From: Winogradskyella sp.
Lineage (GTDB): Bacteria; Bacteroidota; Bacteroidia; Flavobacteriales; Flavobacteriaceae
Direction: 5' to 3'
Assembly: GCF_028289625.1 (NCBI RefSeq)
Contig: NZ_JANQOM010000016.1
Coordinates: 1 to 38,531 of the forward strand
Length of the DNA stretch: 38,531 bases
Shown here: positions 35,503 through 38,531 of the stretch, piece after piece
Numbering within the stretch: the stretch's first letter is position 1
How the letters are laid out: each line of letters opens with the position of its first letter
The notes under the pieces: generated by a model
What the model saw: the letters and a program-made list of their open reading frames with translations, nothing else
Databases searched by the model: none
Told to the model about the DNA's origin: nothing
Made by a program: the position numbers and the translations under genes

Positions 35503-36012
35503 ATGAGAAAATTAATTATCCTTAAAAGTTTGGTTGATTTTATTTGGATTGTGAGTTGCATTCCTTTAATAGGACTGTCTCTGTTTTTTTTAGTTTATAT
35601 GTTTATAAACCCCAATTCCATAGACTTAGTTTTTGAGGGTATTACAAAAGATTCAGAAACTCCAAACTATACAAAACAGTTGTTTGGTATAGTTTATATA
35701 GGTATAGGATTGATATCTATTTATTGTCTTTTTATTTTTAGAAAAACACTACGTTATTTTCAGCAGGTTAAACCGTTTCATACAAATGTTATAAACAACT
35801 TTTATAAAATAGGGTATTTGCTAATTATAGTTGGTACAGCAGGAACTGTAGTGACCTTTATATCTAGATTATTATTCAAAGAGGAGTTTAAAATTAGTTT
35901 TGGTCTGACGCCACATTTTATTTTAATATGTCTTGGTTTATTCTTTATGGTACTCAGTGAAGTATTTAAAGTGGCGAAATACGCTAAGGAAGAAAACGAT
36001 TTAACCATATAA
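35503..36012 (+). CDS. DUF2975 membrane protein, first copy
   Basis: A 169-residue membrane protein with four hydrophobic helices (SLVDFIWIVSCIPLIGLSLF, LFGIVYIGIGLISIYCLFIF, IGYLLIIVGTAGTVVTFIS, HFILICLGLFFMVLSEVFKV). The helix 2-3 region FRKTLRYFQQVKPFHTNVI and the C-terminus EVFKVAKYAKEENDLTI are typical of DUF2975. The role is unknown; family members sit beside small XRE repressors, as here. The gene ends in a 20-bp sequence repeated at the end of the next gene, and the next ATG follows its stop by 2 bases, so the three genes are one operon. Confidence 0.85.
   Translation: MRKLIILKSLVDFIWIVSCIPLIGLSLFFLVYMFINPNSIDLVFEGITKDSETPNYTKQLFGIVYIGIGLISIYCLFIFRKTLRYFQQVKPFHTNVINNFYKIGYLLIIVGTAGTVVTFISRLLFKEEFKISFGLTPHFILICLGLFFMVLSEVFKVAKYAKEENDLTI
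35992..36011 (+). repeat. 20-bp direct repeat, copy 1
   Basis: GAAAACGATTTAACCATATA at the end of the first DUF2975 gene, identical to 36501-36520. It encodes the END LTI tail and lies next to the stop codon. The copies are 509 bp apart. Confidence 0.8.
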
Positions 36013-36014
36013 TT

Positions 36015-36521
36015 ATGAAAACTAAGTTAAATATATTTAGAATAGCACTAGTATTGTTTGCGATAGTTTATATGTTACTAGTGTTGTTCTACATTATTGC
36101 TACATTTACTGGAGGACACACAGTGCCAAGAGAAGTAATTAGAGCATCGTTTTTAGGAAATCATTTGGCAATTAATTTTTATAGTTATTTTATGCTTGAC
36201 GTGATTAAAGATGGCTTAATGATTTATGCTTTAATCGTGCTCCTCAAGGTCACGGACCAATTTATTAAGGAGCGGTATTTTACTCCTAAAATCATTAACT
36301 TAATGAGAATAGCAGGATTGCTTTTTATTGGTGTTGCTTTTCTTGGGATTTTAATTTCAATATTTTATCACACTACGTTTTCTGAACACGTTATAGAAAG
36401 TTTGCTTTTGCCAGGCATGATCCATTTTATGACTTTAATTATAGGGTTAGGACTTTTAGTTATTGAGGAAACTTACCATAAGGGATTTATTATTAAGACC
36501 GAAAACGATTTAACCATATAG
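36015..36521 (+). CDS. DUF2975 membrane protein, second copy
   Basis: A 168-residue protein with four hydrophobic helices (IALVLFAIVYMLLVLFYIIA, LDVIKDGLMIYALIVLLKV, RIAGLLFIGVAFLGILISIF, MIHFMTLIIGLGLLVIEETY). It is a diverged relative of the preceding protein: the helical plan and the tail (KTENDLTI) match, but the loops differ, so they are probably old duplicates rather than recent ones. It has a longer loop after helix 1 (GGHTVPREVIRASFLGNHLA). It lies 2 bp after the first copy and 2 bp before the XRE gene. Confidence 0.85.
   Translation: MKTKLNIFRIALVLFAIVYMLLVLFYIIATFTGGHTVPREVIRASFLGNHLAINFYSYFMLDVIKDGLMIYALIVLLKVTDQFIKERYFTPKIINLMRIAGLLFIGVAFLGILISIFYHTTFSEHVIESLLLPGMIHFMTLIIGLGLLVIEETYHKGFIIKTENDLTI
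36501..36520 (+). repeat. 20-bp direct repeat, copy 2
   Basis: Identical to 35992-36011; encodes the same ENDLTI tail of the second DUF2975 protein, with its stop codon immediately after. Confidence 0.8.
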
Positions 36522-36523
36522 CT

Positions 36524-36730
36524 ATGCCCATAGTAGTAAATCTCGATGTAATGCTTGCCAAGCGCAAGATGAAGAGCAAAGAATTGGCTGAAATTATTGG
36601 CATAACCACGGCTAATTTGTCTATCTTAAAATCTGGAAAAGCAAGGGCCATTCGGTTCTCTACGCTCGAAGCTATCTGCAAAGCTTTGGATTGCCAACCA
36701 AGTGATATTTTAGAATATGTCGAAGACTAA
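36524..36730 (+). CDS. Small XRE-family (YozG-like) DNA-binding regulator
   Basis: A 68-residue single-domain helix-turn-helix protein: VVNLDVMLAKRKMKSKELAEIIG (helices 1-2), TTANLSILKSGKARAIRFSTL (recognition region) and EAICKALDCQPSDILEYVED. The pattern matches small Cro/C1-type (YozG-like) regulators that accompany DUF2975 genes. It is the last gene of the operon and may bind the CAATAATTT sites upstream of the first gene, giving feedback control. umuC begins 20 bp further on. Confidence 0.9.
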   Translation: MPIVVNLDVMLAKRKMKSKELAEIIGITTANLSILKSGKARAIRFSTLEAICKALDCQPSDILEYVED

Positions 36731-36736
36731 AATTAG

Positions 36737-36751
36737 TATCTTTACAAGATA
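36737..36751. promoter_or_regulatory. Palindrome over the umuC promoter and start codon
   Basis: TATCTT-TAC-AAGATA has 6-bp arms and a 3-base centre, overlapping a -7-like TATCTTTA (36737-36744) and the A of the umuC ATG. It is a possible operator for damage-controlled expression; it does not resemble the classical LexA box. Confidence 0.4.
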
Positions 36752-38007
36752 TGTATGCCTTAGTAGATTGTAATAACTTTTATACCTCTTGTGAGCGTGT
36801 TTTTAACCCTAATTTAGAAAATAAGCCAGTTGCTATTTTAAGCAATAACGACGGTTGCGTTATTTCTATGAGTGATGAGGCGAAATCCTTAGACTTACCA
36901 TTTGGTGCTCCGATTTTTAAATGGGAAGGGTTTTGCAAGATTAAAGGTATTAGCGTGTTATCATCTAATTATCCATTATATGGTGATATGAGCAATCGCG
37001 TAATGAGTATTCTTGAACAGTTCACGCCAGATGTTGAAGTCTATAGCATTGATGAAGCCTTTCTTCAATTTAAAGGATTTGACAGTTACGATTTTAGAGA
37101 CTATGGCAATCAAATACGTCAGCGCATCCTAAAATGGACAGGAATACCAACATGTGTAGGGATTGCACCAACAAAAGCATTAAGCAAGGTAGCCAACAAA
37201 ATTGCACGTAAGTTTCCTGATAAAACAAAAGGGGTTTATGTGATAGATTCAGAGGAATCTAGAATAAAAGCTTTAAAATGGATGAAACTTGAAAGTGTTT
37301 GGGGCATAGGCTATGGCTTACAAAAACGGCTAAAAGCCAAGGGTTGTAAAACAGCTTATGATTTTACACAACTTGACGATGAATGGGTTAGAAAAACCTT
37401 TTCCATTACAGAATGGAAATTAAAAAAAGACTTAGAGGGTTTTTCTAAAATAACATTAGAAGAACCAACACGTAAACGCGCTATTGCAACAACCCGAAGT
37501 TTTGATTACACCTATGATGATATCAATTATATAAAAGAACGCGTTTCTACTTTTGCGACAAGTTGTGCAGAGAAGTTACGCAAGCAAGGCTCTAGCTGCC
37601 ATATGATTATTGTTACCTTAAGTAGCAATAGACATAAAAAAGACTTTGAGCAACACCGAGCTAGTACTATGGTAAGCTTTTCCTTTCCTACAGATTCTTC
37701 GTTAATAATTAGTAGGGAAGCTGTAAAGGCAGTACAATCTATTTTTAAGAAGGGGATTAGGTACAAAAGAGCTGGAGTCATAGTAACCGGTTTAGTGCCA
37801 ACCGATAATTATCAGTTAGATATGTTTAGTAAGGAAGACCCTAAGCATAAACCTCTGATGTCTGCTATAGACAGTATGAATAAAAAGTATAAAAGTGACA
37901 AGGTTAAGATAGGAAGCCAGGACTTGGATCGTACGTGGAAAATGCGTCAAGAACGACTCTCGCCAAGATATACAACAAATATTAATGATATTATTACTGT
38001 GAAATGA
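36751..38007 (+). CDS. umuC: Translesion DNA polymerase V catalytic subunit UmuC
   Basis: A Y-family polymerase of 418 residues that copies past damaged bases. Catalytic metal residues are Asp6 (YALVDCNNFYTSCE) and Asp101/Glu102 (VYSIDEAFLQF). Further evidence: SNNDGCVISMSDEAK, the TPTKALSKVANKIA palm-domain motif, RAIATTRSFD (little-finger start) and the C-terminus RLSPRYTTNINDIITVK, typical of UmuC. It overlaps umuD by 4 bp (ATGA), with umuC first, the reverse of the familiar umuDC order. A palindrome and a -7-like element lie at its start. Confidence 0.95.
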   Translation: MYALVDCNNFYTSCERVFNPNLENKPVAILSNNDGCVISMSDEAKSLDLPFGAPIFKWEGFCKIKGISVLSSNYPLYGDMSNRVMSILEQFTPDVEVYSIDEAFLQFKGFDSYDFRDYGNQIRQRILKWTGIPTCVGIAPTKALSKVANKIARKFPDKTKGVYVIDSEESRIKALKWMKLESVWGIGYGLQKRLKAKGCKTAYDFTQLDDEWVRKTFSITEWKLKKDLEGFSKITLEEPTRKRAIATTRSFDYTYDDINYIKERVSTFATSCAEKLRKQGSSCHMIIVTLSSNRHKKDFEQHRASTMVSFSFPTDSSLIISREAVKAVQSIFKKGIRYKRAGVIVTGLVPTDNYQLDMFSKEDPKHKPLMSAIDSMNKKYKSDKVKIGSQDLDRTWKMRQERLSPRYTTNINDIITVK

Positions 38008-38444
38008 TAACCCACAAGTCCAACAATTTAGTATTCTATATTCCAGAATCCATTGAAGATGCTGGGATTAACTTTTTCGATACAGGAATTTCTGCTGGTT
38101 TTCCCTCTCCTGCTGATGATTTTAAGGAGCAGCGACTGTCTCTTGATGAAGAATTAGTAAAAAATAAAGAAGCAACATTTTATGCTCGGGTTAGTGGGCA
38201 ATCCATGATTGGTGCCGGTATAGATGACAACGACTTGTTGGTTATCGATAGAAGTTTAGAACCAGAGAACAATAAGATTGCTGTTTGTTTTCTTGATGGT
38301 GAATTTACCGTTAAGCGTTTAAGAGTCTCCCAAGGTGAGGTGTGGCTTCAGCCAGAGAATCCGGATTATCCCATCATTAAAATTTCAGAAGAAAACAACT
38401 TTATAATTTGGGGTATTGTTACCAACGTGATTAAAAAGGTGTAA
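38004..38444 (+). CDS. umuD: UmuD-type self-cleaving subunit of DNA polymerase V
   Basis: A 146-residue S24/LexA-type protein. The cleavage site is Ala31-Gly32 (GISAGFPSPADDF), and the catalytic dyad is Ser67 (VSGQSMIGAGI) and Lys104 (GEFTVKRL). The 37-residue spacing equals that of E. coli Ser60 and Lys97. RecA-assisted self-cleavage would produce UmuD', which joins UmuC. Its start overlaps the umuC stop (ATGA), so translation is coupled. There is no DNA-binding domain. Confidence 0.95.
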   Translation: MITHKSNNLVFYIPESIEDAGINFFDTGISAGFPSPADDFKEQRLSLDEELVKNKEATFYARVSGQSMIGAGIDDNDLLVIDRSLEPENNKIAVCFLDGEFTVKRLRVSQGEVWLQPENPDYPIIKISEENNFIIWGIVTNVIKKV

Positions 38445-38465
38445 AAGGGTTTTATTCTTGGTAAA

Positions 38466-38531
38466 ATGAATTTAAAAAAGGGGAAGACCATAAATTGGGG
38501 AATTATAGGTTGCGGTAATGTCACTGAAATA
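38466..38531 (+). CDS. N-terminal fragment of a Gfo/Idh/MocA-family oxidoreductase (partial)
   Basis: The first 22 residues of a gene cut by the right edge. TINWGIIGCGNVTEI is the NAD(P)-binding GxGxxT Rossmann start typical of Gfo/Idh/MocA dehydrogenases. It begins 21 bp after umuD on the same strand and may belong to the same transcript. Substrate cannot be judged from this fragment. Confidence 0.7.
   Translation, partial: MNLKKGKTINWGIIGCGNVTEI

Noticed and set aside
36700..36760. Classical LexA/SOS box upstream of umuC
   Set aside because: No CTGT-N8-ACAG-like sequence was found; only the TATCTT palindrome is present.

Overview
The window looks like a stretch of chromosome from a marine-type member of the Flavobacteriaceae (Bacteroidota). 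This rests on low GC (about 35% in a hand-counted metG line), Bacteroidota-style promoters (TTTG, 17-19 bp spacer, TAnnTTTG), very weak Shine-Dalgarno signals, two TonB-dependent receptors, a PorZ component of the type IX secretion system (T9SS), a secreted protein with a T9SS sorting domain, and many protein families best known from Flavobacteriia. No tRNA, rRNA, CRISPR array, transposase or integrase was seen. The first ~220 bases are clearly more GC-rich than the rest.

Layout. 1-219: start of a large exported protein cut by the window edge. 272-7593: methionyl-tRNA synthetase, an LD-carboxypeptidase, a serine hydrolase fused to a repeat-containing tail, a membrane-bound AraC-type regulator, YraN, and a small membrane protein. 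7660-9715: a yicC-gmk-nadD operon. 9848-14748: a thioesterase, an arsC-like/EamA/FemAB-like operon, a CPA1 Na+/H+ antiporter and a lipoprotein. 14895-18477: a trans-sulfuration enzyme, an outer-membrane protein and NADP-type glutamate dehydrogenase, with good promoters and terminators. 18598-26612: porZ-recO-TonB receptor, followed by a convergent T9SS cargo gene. 26717-29225: recX, a small outer-membrane barrel, a JmjC-like cupin and an unknown membrane protein. 29277-31397: an NfeD/flotillin pair. 31688-35081: a BtuB-like TonB receptor divergent from a MocR-type regulator. 35071-38531: a shortened DUF2007 protein, two tandem DUF2975 membrane proteins with a small XRE repressor, umuC-umuD, and the start of a Gfo/Idh oxidoreductase.

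Most genes are ordinary housekeeping or envelope genes. The most unusual parts lie in the right third. (1) The MocR-type regulator appears to have lost the PLP Schiff-base lysine and the phosphate-binding arginine, both replaced by Gln in an ungapped alignment, and an inverted repeat lies exactly between the -33 and -7 elements of the divergent TonB-receptor promoter. (2) The DUF2975-DUF2975-XRE operon is preceded by three CAATAATTT half-sites, and both membrane proteins end in the same ENDLTI tail, encoded by a 20-bp direct repeat. (3) The DUF2007 protein seems to carry an in-frame internal deletion. (4) umuC precedes umuD, with a palindrome over the umuC promoter and start codon. Several genes (recX, the DUF2007 gene, umuC) have a -7 element so close to the start codon that their mRNAs may be leaderless or nearly so.

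Start codons were moved downstream of the longest open frame where a TAnnTTTG element lies inside the longer frame (metG, yicC, the thioesterase, the 16.1-kb outer-membrane protein, gdhA), or where a signal peptide or family start fits better. All promoter, operator and terminator calls come from reading by eye and are untested.
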